A DNA stretch of 64,000 bases from Gammaproteobacteria bacterium (lineage in GTDB: Bacteria > Pseudomonadota > Gammaproteobacteria > Pseudomonadales > UBA5518). Under the pieces are notes generated by a model. That model did no database searches. It was given only the letters and a program-made list of their open reading frames with translations, and was not told where the DNA came from. Position numbers and translations under genes: made by a program. Positions 44,258-53,783 of this stretch are shown piece by piece (position 1 is the stretch's first letter; each line of letters starts with the position of its first letter). Location: contig JADIYI010000009.1 in NCBI GenBank assembly GCA_016705365.1, forward strand, positions 186,001 to 250,000, read 5' to 3'.

Positions 44258-46348
44258 TCATCGCGTCCCGGACGCGCTGTAGCGATCGAACACGACACGC
44301 GGGCAATCGACCGGTTTCCCTCGCTGTATGGAGAGCAGCAGTTTCACGAACTCTGCATGAGTCCAGGCCAACGGCATCGCCGACCCGGTCGGCTTGCCGG
44401 GTCTGAGGTTTCGCGCGGCGAGCGTCTGCGCGTCCCAGACCTGCTCGGGCAGCATGCCGTTGGTACCCGACATCCTGTCCATGGCCTGCAGATACGGCCA
44501 GGGATCCTCTCCGGCCAGCATCGCGTAATGCCCGCGCTCGCCGGTCAGCAGTGGCCAGGCCCGGCCCACGCCGGTGCCGTCGAATCCCCGTCCGTCCGGA
44601 TGTTCTCCATAGCCGTCGCCGTTGTAACGATGCCACGACGCTCCGGATGGCGTCTCGACTCGAAGCAGCCCATCGGCCACGACCAGCGAGTCGCGAACAC
44701 GGGGATCATCGGGCGCGCGCAAACCGAAACGCACCAGCTGCAGAAAATCCGTTGAAACCTGCATGTCCGCGCCCAGTGCGGGGTCACGCTCGCGATTCTT
44801 GATCGGAAAGGGCCGGCGCAGTGCCGCGGCGTCCTGCAGTACCTCTGGCGGTGCAACCCGAATGTAGTGCCCGGACACGCGGGCCTTCCGCGCCAGCTCT
44901 GTTCCCTGCACAAAAAGCCAGGACTCGATCCGGCTGTTCCACTCGTCGGCCAGTGCGATCGCCGCCGATTTGTCGGCACCATCCAGAAACTCCGCACCCG
45001 AGACCAGCGCCGCTATGCACGCCGCCAGCGTGAACGCATTTATCCCACGATCCTCCTCCCAGCGGTCCTGCTCGGTCACCGGTCCCTCGCGCGCAATGAA
45101 CGCCAGAGCGCGGCGCGTCATGTCCGTGACCTCGATGCCGGCGAGCGCACCGGCTTCGTGCAGCAACGCGGCAAGAACCACCGGCAGCGCAGCCTCGTCG
45201 AGCTGGATTCCCTGCCAGAAAGGTGTTCCGCCGAGCCACTGATTCTGGTTCCAGTGGCCGTCCTCATGCTGCGTGGCAATCAGGTAACGCAGCACATCCC
45301 TGGCCTCCGCCGCACCGCCAGCGGCCAGCAGCGCGCTGGCGCATTCCACGAGGTCGCGGGGCCATACCAGGTGATAGCCACCACGGTCATCCTTGTTGTT
45401 ACCCCAGGGCACGCTCAGGCTCGCGACCATCGCGCCGGGATTGAGCTTGTCCATGTGGCAGCGCAGCACCATCCGCGAGGTGTGGAACTGCGCCTCGAGC
45501 GCGGGCTCGCAAGTACCGACGTCGATGCCTTCATGACAACTCCGATGCCAGTCCTGCCATGCCGAGACATGCTCGGTCCAGGGCTGCTCGAAGGGCTGGG
45601 TCAATGACGCGGTGGCAAGGCTGGCGGCAGCACCCCGCGACGCGCCAAATCCGAGCGCCACCACGCATTCGCGTTCGAGCTCACCGATCAGCGCGACATT
45701 GCCAGGCCCGGCACGCTCGTGGCTCCAGCTCAGCCGCTTGTTCGCGGCGAAGTCCTGCCAGCCATCGCTGAAGCCGACGTAACCGGCGCTCATGCGCGCG
45801 AGCGCCTCGCGCTGCGCGCGGTTTACGGCAACCAGCGCAACACCAAACGGACCCTGCTCCGCCCAGAGAACATTTCTGCCATGCTGCCGCCCGGCTGCCG
45901 CGAGGTTGTCGCGGCCGCTGCCGCCAAGATGCGGTGCGAGCAATACATAAGGCCGCAGCTTCGCCGCGCCCGACAATACGACATCGATCAGCAGAACATC
46001 CCGGCGGGGATCCGGTGCGATTCGAATCCGCAATTCGAAGCGTTCATGACGGTGCACGATCGTCGCGGCCGGCACACCGGGCGCGGGCAGCTCGAATCGA
46101 TAGCCCTCCAGCCGCTTGACCTCGCACCAGAAGCCCTCGTCGTCCGCGACGATGAAGCCGAGATCACGGATCTGCGGCAGATCGACCCGCGGGTAGTAGA
46201 CCTCGTTGAGGATTCCGTGCCCCAGCGTGAACCACAGCCGGCTCGGTCCCAGCGAGGTTCCCACCAGGTCCTTGTCGCTCGAGGTCCATGTCGGATCGAT
46301 ACCCGGCGCGCCCGGCGCATCATTCTTCGGCCAGTCGCTGTCACTCAT
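44258..46348 (-). CDS. GH15 glucoamylase / glucan 1,4-alpha-glucosidase
   Basis: A 696-residue glycoside hydrolase. ATG at 46348 has GAGG six bases upstream. An N-terminal beta-sandwich (SLGPSRLWFTLGHGILNEVYYPRVDLPQ) is followed by an (alpha/alpha)6 domain with the first catalytic Glu in RWEEDRGINAFTLA and the second in PLAWTHAEFVKLL, both standard for GH15. No signal peptide, so it acts on internal alpha-glucans such as glycogen. It begins 15 bases after the zwf stop and is the last gene of the polyphosphate glucokinase operon; product glucose would feed directly into that pathway. Confidence 0.93.
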   Translation of the reverse strand: MSDSDWPKNDAPGAPGIDPTWTSSDKDLVGTSLGPSRLWFTLGHGILNEVYYPRVDLPQIRDLGFIVADDEGFWCEVKRLEGYRFELPAPGVPAATIVHRHERFELRIRIAPDPRRDVLLIDVVLSGAAKLRPYVLLAPHLGGSGRDNLAAAGRQHGRNVLWAEQGPFGVALVAVNRAQREALARMSAGYVGFSDGWQDFAANKRLSWSHERAGPGNVALIGELERECVVALGFGASRGAAASLATASLTQPFEQPWTEHVSAWQDWHRSCHEGIDVGTCEPALEAQFHTSRMVLRCHMDKLNPGAMVASLSVPWGNNKDDRGGYHLVWPRDLVECASALLAAGGAAEARDVLRYLIATQHEDGHWNQNQWLGGTPFWQGIQLDEAALPVVLAALLHEAGALAGIEVTDMTRRALAFIAREGPVTEQDRWEEDRGINAFTLAACIAALVSGAEFLDGADKSAAIALADEWNSRIESWLFVQGTELARKARVSGHYIRVAPPEVLQDAAALRRPFPIKNRERDPALGADMQVSTDFLQLVRFGLRAPDDPRVRDSLVVADGLLRVETPSGASWHRYNGDGYGEHPDGRGFDGTGVGRAWPLLTGERGHYAMLAGEDPWPYLQAMDRMSGTNGMLPEQVWDAQTLAARNLRPGKPTGSAMPLAWTHAEFVKLLLSIQRGKPVDCPRVVFDRYSASGTR

Positions 46349-46363
46349 CACACGCCTCGCGGT

Positions 46364-47758
46364 TCATTCGGAACGCGGCGCAGGCCAGCGGTGTCCGCCG
46401 CGCTCGAGTCGAGCGGCCTCCGGAGGACCCCAGCTGTCCTGCTCGTAGCCGTACACCGGCGTCGCCATGCATATCAGCGGATCGACGATTCTCCACGCCT
46501 CCAGAACTGCATCCTCGCGCGCGAACAACGTGGGATCACCCGCGATCGCATCGCCGATCAAGCGCTCGTAGGCGCCCATTTCATCCTCGCCGCCATTGCA
46601 CACATGCAGCTCGACGTCCTCGCCGACCAGCTCGGCTCCGGGTTTTTTTGCGCGGGCACCGATGGCAATCGCGACCCGGTCCGGACCCAGACGGAAGCGG
46701 ATGTAATTGCTGTCTTGGGCGACTGACTCGGGAAATATCCTCACGGGTGGACGCTTGAACCGCACGATGGCCTCGGTCGCGGTGACGGCCAGCTTCTTGC
46801 CCGCGCGTATGTAAAACGGAACGCCCTCCCACCGCCAGGAATCCAGATGCAGTTCCATGGCTGCATAGGTTTCGACGGCGGAATCCGCCGCAACTCCGGG
46901 TTCGTCACGGTAGCCGCGATACTGGCCACGCACCAGGCTCTTGCCGGTCAGTGTGCGGATCGACTGCAGAACCCGGGTTTTCTCGTCGCGCAGCGCATCG
47001 ATACCGCGGCCGACCGGCGCGTCCATCGCGAGATGCGACACAACCTGCAGAAGATGATTCTGGATCACATCCCGGATCGCGCCGACTTCCTCGTAGAACT
47101 TGCCGCGACCCTCCATCCCCAGCGTTTCCGCCATGGTCACGGTTACGCTCCGCACGTGCTCGCGATTCCAGAGAGGCTCGAGAAACGCGTTGGCAAAGCG
47201 GAAATAGAGCAGATTCTGAACCGACTCCTTCCCCAGGTAGTGATCGATGCGGAATATGGCCGGCTCCTCGAATGCGCCGCGCAAAACCGCATTGAGTTCG
47301 CGCGCCGATTCCAGATCGCGACCAAAGGGCTTCTCGACAACGACCCGCGCGCCCGCCGTCACGCCGTGCCGTGCGAGCGCGACGACAACCGTTGCGAAAA
47401 GACCGGGCGGAATCGCCAGGTAATGGAGCGGTCGCTGAACCTGGCTCAGCGCCTGCTTCAGCTGGCCGAAGGTATTCGCATCGCCGTAGTCTCCGTCGAT
47501 GTATTGCAGGTTTGCCAAGAGCCTCTCGCGTGCAGCCGCATCGCGCGAATCACCGAATCGATCGAGTCCGTCGGCCACGTGCTCGATCAGCGCTTGTCTG
47601 TTCATGCCGGATTTCGCAATCCCGATTACCGGCAGATCGAGACCGCGTTCGTACAAGGCAAGAACAGCCGGAAATATTTTCCGGTGAGCCAGATCGCCCG
47701 TCGCGCCGAACAGCACGAGTGCATCCGAATGCAGCCGGTGTGCCATCGCACCGTTCAT
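46364..47758 (-). CDS. zwf: Glucose-6-phosphate 1-dehydrogenase
   Basis: A 464-residue enzyme converting glucose 6-phosphate to 6-phosphogluconolactone. ATG at 47758 overlaps the stop of the upstream gene by ATGA; an in-frame extension to 48241 is antisense-like and unused. Nucleotide-binding LVLFGATGDLAHRKIFP, the signature RIDHYLGKESVQNLLYFRF, and the VEKPFGRDLESARELN block with the conserved Lys are all present. Second-to-last gene of the operon. Confidence 0.96.
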   Translation of the reverse strand: MNGAMAHRLHSDALVLFGATGDLAHRKIFPAVLALYERGLDLPVIGIAKSGMNRQALIEHVADGLDRFGDSRDAAARERLLANLQYIDGDYGDANTFGQLKQALSQVQRPLHYLAIPPGLFATVVVALARHGVTAGARVVVEKPFGRDLESARELNAVLRGAFEEPAIFRIDHYLGKESVQNLLYFRFANAFLEPLWNREHVRSVTVTMAETLGMEGRGKFYEEVGAIRDVIQNHLLQVVSHLAMDAPVGRGIDALRDEKTRVLQSIRTLTGKSLVRGQYRGYRDEPGVAADSAVETYAAMELHLDSWRWEGVPFYIRAGKKLAVTATEAIVRFKRPPVRIFPESVAQDSNYIRFRLGPDRVAIAIGARAKKPGAELVGEDVELHVCNGGEDEMGAYERLIGDAIAGDPTLFAREDAVLEAWRIVDPLICMATPVYGYEQDSWGPPEAARLERGGHRWPAPRSE

Positions 47759-48771
47759 TCCGCTTTCTTCTCGACGTGTCCGCCAAAGCCGTAACGCATC
47801 GCGGAAAGAATCCTGTTCTGGAAATCCGCTTCGCCGCGCGAGCTGAACCGCTGGTACAGTGCGGCTGTCAGCACCGGTGCGGGAACCGCCTCGTCGATTG
47901 CCGCGCGGATCGTCCAGCGCCCCTCGCCCGAATCGGAAACCCTGCCGGAGAAATTCTCCAGCTCGCGGTCTTGGGCCAGGGCCGATGCGGTGATGTCCAG
48001 CAACCAGGATGAAATCACGCTGCCCCGGCGCCAGAGTTCGGCGATTTCCACGAGATCCAGGTTGTATTGATAATGCGCCGGATCGCGCAGCGGTGTCGTT
48101 TCGGCATCGATCGCGTGCACGCGCGTGCCGATGTTCGCTCCCTGCAGGATGCCAAGACCCTCGGCATAGGCAGCCATCATGCCGTACTCGATGCCGTTGT
48201 GGACCATCTTGACGAAGTGGCCCGCGCCGTTCTGGCCGCAATGCAGGTAGCCGTGCTCGGCGGTGGTGACCAGCTTCTCCAGACCGGGCGTCCGGGAAAT
48301 CGTGCCGATTCCCGGGGAGAGTGTCGCGAAGACCGGATCGAGGCGCGCGACGATATCGTCCTCGCCGCCGATCATCATGCAGTACCCGCGCTCCAGACCC
48401 CAGACGCCGCCGCTGGTACCGACGTCCACGTAATGGACTCCCGCTTCGCCGAGCTTTTCGGCGCGGCGAATATCGTCCACATAGTACGAGTTGCCGCCGT
48501 CAACCAGGATGTCGCCGGCAGCGAGGAGTGGCAGCAGTTCATTGATCGTGTCATCAACGATGCCCGCCGGAACCATCAACCAGATCGCGCGCGGCGCCGA
48601 CAACCTCGCCACGAAATCCGCCAACGAGGAGCTGCCGGTCGCCCCCTCCGCCACGAGTTGCTGCACGGCTGGTGCGGAAATATCGGATACGATGCAATCA
48701 TGCCCGTCGCGCATCAGTCGCCGAACCATATTGGCTCCCATCCGGCCGAGACCTATCATGCCCAATTGCAT
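47755..48771 (-). CDS. gnd: 6-phosphogluconate dehydrogenase, short (GndA/YqeC-like, probably NAD-type)
   Basis: A 338-residue decarboxylating dehydrogenase. ATG at 48771 (MQLGMIGLGRMGANMV) has AAGGAG six bases before it. Blocks: GLGRMGANMV, ILVDGGNSYYVDD, DVGTSGGVWGLERGYCMMIGG and FVKMVHNGIEYGMMAAYAEG with the catalytic Lys/Asn pair. The length, about 130 residues shorter than the E. coli type, is that of the single-domain tetrameric form. Pairs with the adjacent zwf to yield ribulose 5-phosphate and reducing power. Overlaps zwf by ATGA. Confidence 0.95.
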   Translation of the reverse strand: MQLGMIGLGRMGANMVRRLMRDGHDCIVSDISAPAVQQLVAEGATGSSSLADFVARLSAPRAIWLMVPAGIVDDTINELLPLLAAGDILVDGGNSYYVDDIRRAEKLGEAGVHYVDVGTSGGVWGLERGYCMMIGGEDDIVARLDPVFATLSPGIGTISRTPGLEKLVTTAEHGYLHCGQNGAGHFVKMVHNGIEYGMMAAYAEGLGILQGANIGTRVHAIDAETTPLRDPAHYQYNLDLVEIAELWRRGSVISSWLLDITASALAQDRELENFSGRVSDSGEGRWTIRAAIDEAVPAPVLTAALYQRFSSRGEADFQNRILSAMRYGFGGHVEKKAE

Positions 48772-48782
48772 ACGTCGCTCCT

Positions 48783-49466
48783 TCATTTCCTGTTTGCGCG
48801 AGTCCGCCTGCCGCGACCTGACCAGAGCAGGAATCCGCCGGCGAAGGCATCCGCGTTGTCGCCCAGGCGGCAGTTCGCCGGCAGCGAGAGAATGTGCCGC
48901 GCGTTGCCGCCGCCAATCAGGATGTCATCGGGTTCCAGCGCGGCACTGAATTGCCCGATCACCTGGCATACGTGCTTGCTCCACTTCTTCCTGCCTTTTT
49001 TCCCGAGTGCGCGTGCCCCGACGTAATCCTCGCAGTTTCCCTTGCGGTACGGCAAATGTCCGAGTTCCATCGGTTCCACGATCCCGTCGACGATGAAGGC
49101 TGAGCCCAATCCGGTGCCAAAGCCAAGAAACAGCATCCTGCCGCCGCGATAACCACCGAGTGCCTGCATGGCGGCATCGTTGACCAGTTTCACCGGACGG
49201 TCAAATGCCGCGGCGAAATCGAATGCCGTCCACCCCTTGCCGAGATTATGCGGCTCGGCCGCGACCCGACCGTGCAGAACCGGGCCCGGGTAGCCGATTG
49301 AGACAACATCATATTTCCAGTCGCCGGCAAGTTTTTTCACCTGCCTGACCATATCCTCGGCACTCAACCCGTTTCCGGAGGGGAATTGCCGTCGTTCAGC
49401 TTTGCCCGACGCAAGAATCTTGACGTGCGTTCCGCCAACATCGATGACCAGTACTTTCAGACTCAT
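48783..49466 (-). CDS. ppgK: Polyphosphate glucokinase (ROK family)
   Basis: A 227-residue ROK-family kinase phosphorylating glucose with polyphosphate (or ATP). ATG at 49466. VIDVGGTHVKILASGK is the phosphate-binding N-terminus; VKLVNDAAMQALGGYRGG, LFLGFGTGLGSAFI and ELGHLPYRKGNCEDYVGARA are the blocks of actinobacterial and proteobacterial PPGK. The zinc-binding Cys cluster of many ROK proteins is absent, as expected. First gene of the operon: glucose made by GH15 is phosphorylated here and passed to zwf and gnd, so the operon covers the upper pentose phosphate or Entner-Doudoroff route. Confidence 0.88.
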   Translation of the reverse strand: MSLKVLVIDVGGTHVKILASGKAERRQFPSGNGLSAEDMVRQVKKLAGDWKYDVVSIGYPGPVLHGRVAAEPHNLGKGWTAFDFAAAFDRPVKLVNDAAMQALGGYRGGRMLFLGFGTGLGSAFIVDGIVEPMELGHLPYRKGNCEDYVGARALGKKGRKKWSKHVCQVIGQFSAALEPDDILIGGGNARHILSLPANCRLGDNADAFAGGFLLWSGRGRRTRANRK

Positions 49467-49738
49467 GATGTGCAGACGTTCCTTGGATTTCGACCTGGAG
49501 CCTGCAGCGAACCGCAGGAAATAAATTGATGCGGCATTCCTGAATTGCCGGAGCAGCAGCCGGTTGCGGCCCGCAATCCGGCAAGGCGATCCTTGCCGCA
49601 ATCAAAGGACACCGCGCAACGCGACAATGCTCGGCCGAAACGCCCGGATCGGCATTTTTGCCGATAAATATCGCTGCCGGCATCTTACCAACTGCGATGG
49701 CTTTGGCGCGTGACCAGAGCGCGTGCGCACGCTCCCCG

Positions 49739-51049
49739 CTATTGATCGGGGAGCTTTTCGATTCCGACGCGCTCCGCCCGGCGCTGCCCCACCGAGAGCA
49801 CGCTCAGGCGGAAGCCGGAGACGTCCAGCACGTCGCCCGTGACCGGCAGCCGTCCCAGGCTGTCCATGAACAGGCCGGACAGTGTATTGGTCTTCGCGGC
49901 GTGCTCGAGCGGCGTACCGATCATCTTCTCGACATCGTCCAGGGGCGCCAGACCATCCGCTTCCCAGCGTCCTTCGGAAATTACCAGGATGTAGTGCGAC
50001 TCCTCGCCGGTATCGGTTTCGTCCTTGATCTCGCCGGTGATTTCCTCGAGCAGGTCCTCGAGGGCCACGACGCCACACATCTGACCGTACTCGTCGACGA
50101 TCAGACCCATGTGCATCCGCCGCACACGCATCTGCTCCATCACGCGCGACAGCCCCACGGTTTCCGGAATCAGCAGCGGTTCGCGCAGGTATCCGCGCAG
50201 GTTCTCCCAGGGGGACGGCTCACCGCTCAGCATCGCTCCGAAGATGTCCTTGGTCAGCAATATGCCCACGACACTGTCGTCGCTCCGGCGCACGACCGGG
50301 TAGCGCGAGTGCTTGGTCTGCAGGACGATTGCCGCATTGCTCGCGGCATCGTCATCGATATCGAGCGTGATCACCTCGGGCCACGCGATCATGATCCTGG
50401 AAACCGGCTGGCGGCCAAAGCCGAGCAGGTTGCTCAGCATTTCGCCCTTCACGTCGCCAATGCTGCCCGCGGCGCGCGAGATCGCGACCAGGCCCTTGAT
50501 TTCGCTGGCTGTCAGAACCTCCGCGTGGGTCGCCTCGCTGACGCCGAACAGCGAGAGGATGCCGCGCGATGCGCGGTCGAGCAGCCAGTTGAGCGGGTAG
50601 ACCAGCAGGTAACAAACGTGCAACGGGTAGGCAATCCAGAGCGAGACGGTTTCCGCCTGCCGGATCGCGAAGGACTTGGGTACTTGCTCCCCGATCACGA
50701 TGTGAAGCGAGGAAAAGATCAGGAAGCCGGTCAGGAACGATATCCGGTGAATGGTGGCTGCCGGCAGTTCCAGCAGTTCCAGCAACGGCCCTATCAGTCC
50801 CGCCACGAACGGCTCGCCGATCCAGCCCAGGCCGAGCGAGGCCATCGTGATGCCGAGTTGGCAGGCCGCCAGGTAGGCTTCGAGGTTGCGCATGATAGCG
50901 AGCGTGCGGCGCGCCGTGCCGCTGCCGGCATCGGCTTTCTGCTGGATCCGGATGAGCCTGGACTTGACCAGCGCAAATTCCGCCGCCACGAAGAAGCCGT
51001 TGACGGCGAGCAGCGCAATGACCAGCAGCAGGGTAAGCGTGGTGCTCAT
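49739..51049 (-). CDS. CNNM/CBS-domain membrane protein (CorC/HlyC/UPF0053 family)
   Basis: A 436-residue protein starting at ATG 51049. Residues 1-about 190 hold the DUF21/CNNM transmembrane domain (TLTLLLVIALLAVNGFFVAAEFALVKSR; ACQLGITMASLGLGWIGEP), then two CBS domains (SRIMIAWPEVITLDIDDDA; GLIVDEYGQMCGVVALEDLLEEITGEI), then a small CorC_HlyC domain (EGRWEADGLAPLDDVEKMIG). Members transport or regulate Mg2+ or other divalent cations. Stands alone; gap of 272 bases to ppgK holds no gene I can see. Confidence 0.93.
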   Translation of the reverse strand: MSTTLTLLLVIALLAVNGFFVAAEFALVKSRLIRIQQKADAGSGTARRTLAIMRNLEAYLAACQLGITMASLGLGWIGEPFVAGLIGPLLELLELPAATIHRISFLTGFLIFSSLHIVIGEQVPKSFAIRQAETVSLWIAYPLHVCYLLVYPLNWLLDRASRGILSLFGVSEATHAEVLTASEIKGLVAISRAAGSIGDVKGEMLSNLLGFGRQPVSRIMIAWPEVITLDIDDDAASNAAIVLQTKHSRYPVVRRSDDSVVGILLTKDIFGAMLSGEPSPWENLRGYLREPLLIPETVGLSRVMEQMRVRRMHMGLIVDEYGQMCGVVALEDLLEEITGEIKDETDTGEESHYILVISEGRWEADGLAPLDDVEKMIGTPLEHAAKTNTLSGLFMDSLGRLPVTGDVLDVSGFRLSVLSVGQRRAERVGIEKLPDQ

Positions 51050-51282
51050 GTTGCGGTTCTCCCCGGTGAAACGCGACGCTCCGCGAAACCGGCATGTTAC
51101 GAATAACTGGCCGGCACAGGAACCGGCGCGCGCTGGGCCGCATCCTCGCGCGGCAATTACACACCGTCCACAACACACAGGGCAGATACCCGGTTCGAGC
51201 TTGATCGCGAGGACTCACAGCGGCAAAATCCCGTGCTCCCCCGGCGGGCCAACAACCACATTCCTCCAGGCAGATCCACATC

Positions 51283-52065
51283 ATGACCACCCATCGTTCG
51301 ATCCTGCGTGTCCTTGCACTTTTGGCCGCGGCGCTCGGCTTTCAGTCGGTTTGCCAGGCGGAAGCCACCGAGATCACCGTACGGGTGATCGCTCGCGACG
51401 CCAAGTTCATCGGCACCAGCATGGGCGGCGTTCGTATCCTGGTACGCGATGCCGACAGCGGCGAACTCCTCGCCGATGGCCTGACGCGCGGTGAAACAGG
51501 AGATACCGACCGCCTCATGAAACACGATCACAAACGGGGTAGTGTGCTCGCGACGCCCGGAGCGGCGCAGTTCTCGACCACGCTCGATCTGGATGAGCCG
51601 CGACTGATCGAGATTTCCGCCAGCGGCCCCCAAGGCCAGCGCCAGGCCGCGAACCGGGTCTCGGCGACGCAATGGGTCGTGCCTGGCAAGCACCTCACCG
51701 GTGGCGACGGCTGGGTCCTGGAAATGCCGGGTTTCGTCGTCGATATCCTGCAACCACCCACGCACGTCAAGCTGAGCGGGTTACCCCGGACCGTCGAATT
51801 GCGCGCGAATGTGACGTTGATGTGCGGCTGCCCCGTCGAACCGGCGGGAATCTGGGATGCAAACCGCTACGAGGTGAGAGCACTGATCGCCCGGGATGGC
51901 AAACGCAGCGGGATAACGCCACTGGTCTATGCGGGAAAGACGAGCCAGTTCAGTGCATCGCTCGGGATCGACAAACCCGGAACCTACGAGGCGACGGTAT
52001 ACGCATACGACGCGCAGACCGGCAACACGGGTCTCGACCGCGTGAGCTTCATCGTTGCACAGTAA
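51283..52065 (+). CDS. Exported protein of unknown function
   Basis: A 260-residue protein with a Sec signal peptide MTTHRSILRVLALLAAALGF ending near residue 26 (CQA). The mature part is beta-rich: an N-terminal strand set around RVIARDAKFIGTSMGGVRIL, a linker rich in Gly/Gln, and a C-terminal Ig-like domain (TYEATVYAYDAQTGNTGLDR). Two Cys near CGCPVEPAG could form a disulfide. I do not recognise the family. It precedes the KstD-like gene with a 174-base gap. Confidence 0.65.
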   Translation: MTTHRSILRVLALLAAALGFQSVCQAEATEITVRVIARDAKFIGTSMGGVRILVRDADSGELLADGLTRGETGDTDRLMKHDHKRGSVLATPGAAQFSTTLDLDEPRLIEISASGPQGQRQAANRVSATQWVVPGKHLTGGDGWVLEMPGFVVDILQPPTHVKLSGLPRTVELRANVTLMCGCPVEPAGIWDANRYEVRALIARDGKRSGITPLVYAGKTSQFSASLGIDKPGTYEATVYAYDAQTGNTGLDRVSFIVAQ

Positions 52066-52239
52066 GTAACGCGGTCAGTGCGCTTGTTCCCGGATCGCCT
52101 TCGCGATGGCGGATTTGCGCTCCGGGTTGCGTTGCACCACGCTTGATGAACGGATTGTTATCAACCGGCAACGCGGATCGTCATAATATGCGTTGCGAAG
52201 CGGCGTGCATCTGCGTCGACTCCGAACAGCGAGGTCCCG

Positions 52240-53703
52240 ATGTCGTTGAAAACCGATCCCTGCACACCGATTTCCGCCGCACACATCGAATCGTGGCACG
52301 CGCACACCGACGTGCTCGTCATCGGCTTTGGTGCAGCCGGCGCGTGCGCCGCGCTCGAGGCGCATGCCGCCGGAGCGCGGGTCACGATACTCGAAGTGGC
52401 CAGCGGCAGCGGCGGCACGACGGCGCTCGCGGGTGGCCAGATCTACCTCGGTGGCGGCACACCCATACAGACGGCATGCGGCTTCTCCGATACGCCCGAG
52501 GACATGGAAGCCTATGTGCGCATGGCCGCCGGCCCGCACGCAGACGATGAAAAGATTCGCAGCTATTGCCGCGACAGCATTGCGCACTACGAATGGCTGG
52601 TGAGCCAGGGCGTGGTGTTCAACCCCGAATACTACGGTGGCAAGCACACCAATACCCCCGAGTACCAGTCACTGGCATATTCCGGCAACGAGAAGGGTTT
52701 CCGCGAAGCGCAGGCGGCCCGCCCCGCGCCACGCGCGCACAAGCCCAAAGCCTTCTGGGAAGAAGGCGGTGCAACCCTGATGGCAACGCTCACCCGGGCG
52801 ATCGAGCGCGCCGGAATCGAGGTGCATTACGACACCCGCGCACTGACCCTGATCCGCGAGGACGAACGAGTGGTCGGAGTGCTCTGCCGGCAGGACGGCG
52901 AGCAGCGCGCCTGGCACGCCCGCGGTGGTGTGGTGCTGTGTTGCGGCGGTTTCATCATGAACCGGGAAATGATCGACAAGTACGCGCCGCGCTTGCGCGA
53001 TGCAACACCGATCGGCGGTCCCGGCGACGTGGGCAGCGGTATCCTGATGGGCATCGGTGCGGGTGGCGCCGCCATCAACATGCACGAGGGCTTCGTCTCG
53101 GTGATCTGGTATCCCTCGGGCGAGTTCTGCAAGGGCGTGTTCGTGAACCGCCAGGGCAACCGCTTCGTCAACGAGGACTGCTACCACGCCCGTGGCGCTC
53201 ACCATTGCCTGAACCAGCCCGAGCGCAAGGTCTACATGGTGGTGGACAGCGCGATTTTCACCGAGCCGCCGCTGTACGCGGATCCGAAGGTGATCGAAGT
53301 GGGCGAGACTTTCGCCGAACTGGAGCGTGACGCCGGCTTCGCCGAGGGCACGCTGAGCGCCACGCTGGAAACCTACAACCGCTTCGCGCGCCAGGGAGAG
53401 GACCCCCTGTTCCACAAGAGCGCCGAATTCCTGCAGCCACTCGACCAGCCACCCTACGCGCTGCTGGATTTCTCGATCGACAGCGACGTCTGGTACCCGG
53501 CATTCACGCTGGGCGGGCTCGACACCAGCGTGGACGGGCAGGTACGTTCCGCCAGCGGCGGCGTGATCGAGGGGCTGTACGCGGCGGGACGCACAGCCGC
53601 CGGCCTGCCGCGTTGCGCCGAGAGCTACGCCAGCGGGATGTCGATCGGTGATGCGAGCTATTTCGGCAGGCGCGCGGGCCGGGCGGCTGCGGCGCGGCGC
53701 TGA
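52240..53703 (+). CDS. FAD flavoprotein, 3-ketosteroid dehydrogenase / fumarate-reductase-like (KstD-type)
   Basis: A 487-residue FAD-dependent oxidoreductase. The dinucleotide motif is VLVIGFGAAGACAALEAHAAG, followed by SGGTTALAGGQIYLGGGTPIQ, typical of 3-ketosteroid Delta1-dehydrogenases and related fumarate-reductase-like flavoproteins. The C-terminal GLDTSVDGQVRSASGGVIEGLYAAG and CAESYASGMSIGDASYFG close the FAD domain. The GSGILMGIGAGGAAINM segment fits. Family members desaturate ring A of 3-keto steroids or act on related enones. Steroid link is by family only; it lacks an adjacent regulator. Confidence 0.85.
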   Translation: MSLKTDPCTPISAAHIESWHAHTDVLVIGFGAAGACAALEAHAAGARVTILEVASGSGGTTALAGGQIYLGGGTPIQTACGFSDTPEDMEAYVRMAAGPHADDEKIRSYCRDSIAHYEWLVSQGVVFNPEYYGGKHTNTPEYQSLAYSGNEKGFREAQAARPAPRAHKPKAFWEEGGATLMATLTRAIERAGIEVHYDTRALTLIREDERVVGVLCRQDGEQRAWHARGGVVLCCGGFIMNREMIDKYAPRLRDATPIGGPGDVGSGILMGIGAGGAAINMHEGFVSVIWYPSGEFCKGVFVNRQGNRFVNEDCYHARGAHHCLNQPERKVYMVVDSAIFTEPPLYADPKVIEVGETFAELERDAGFAEGTLSATLETYNRFARQGEDPLFHKSAEFLQPLDQPPYALLDFSIDSDVWYPAFTLGGLDTSVDGQVRSASGGVIEGLYAAGRTAAGLPRCAESYASGMSIGDASYFGRRAGRAAAARR

Positions 53704-53783
53704 ACGGGCGCGCGCGGCATGTGATCGTGGACTGCAATTGTATTATGGTAACTACTCACCTTCGACTATTGGAGCGCATCCTG

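Noticed and set aside
52075..52140. Minus-strand tail reading VVQRNPERKSAIAKAIREQAH before a stop
   Set aside because: Looks protein-like, but the rest of that frame is the antisense of the KstD-like gene, so there is no independent support for a gene.
52142..52165. TTGAT and ATCAA separated by 12 bases upstream of the KstD-like gene
   Set aside because: The spacing is wrong for an FNR box (4 bases required) and the arms are only five bases, so chance is likely.
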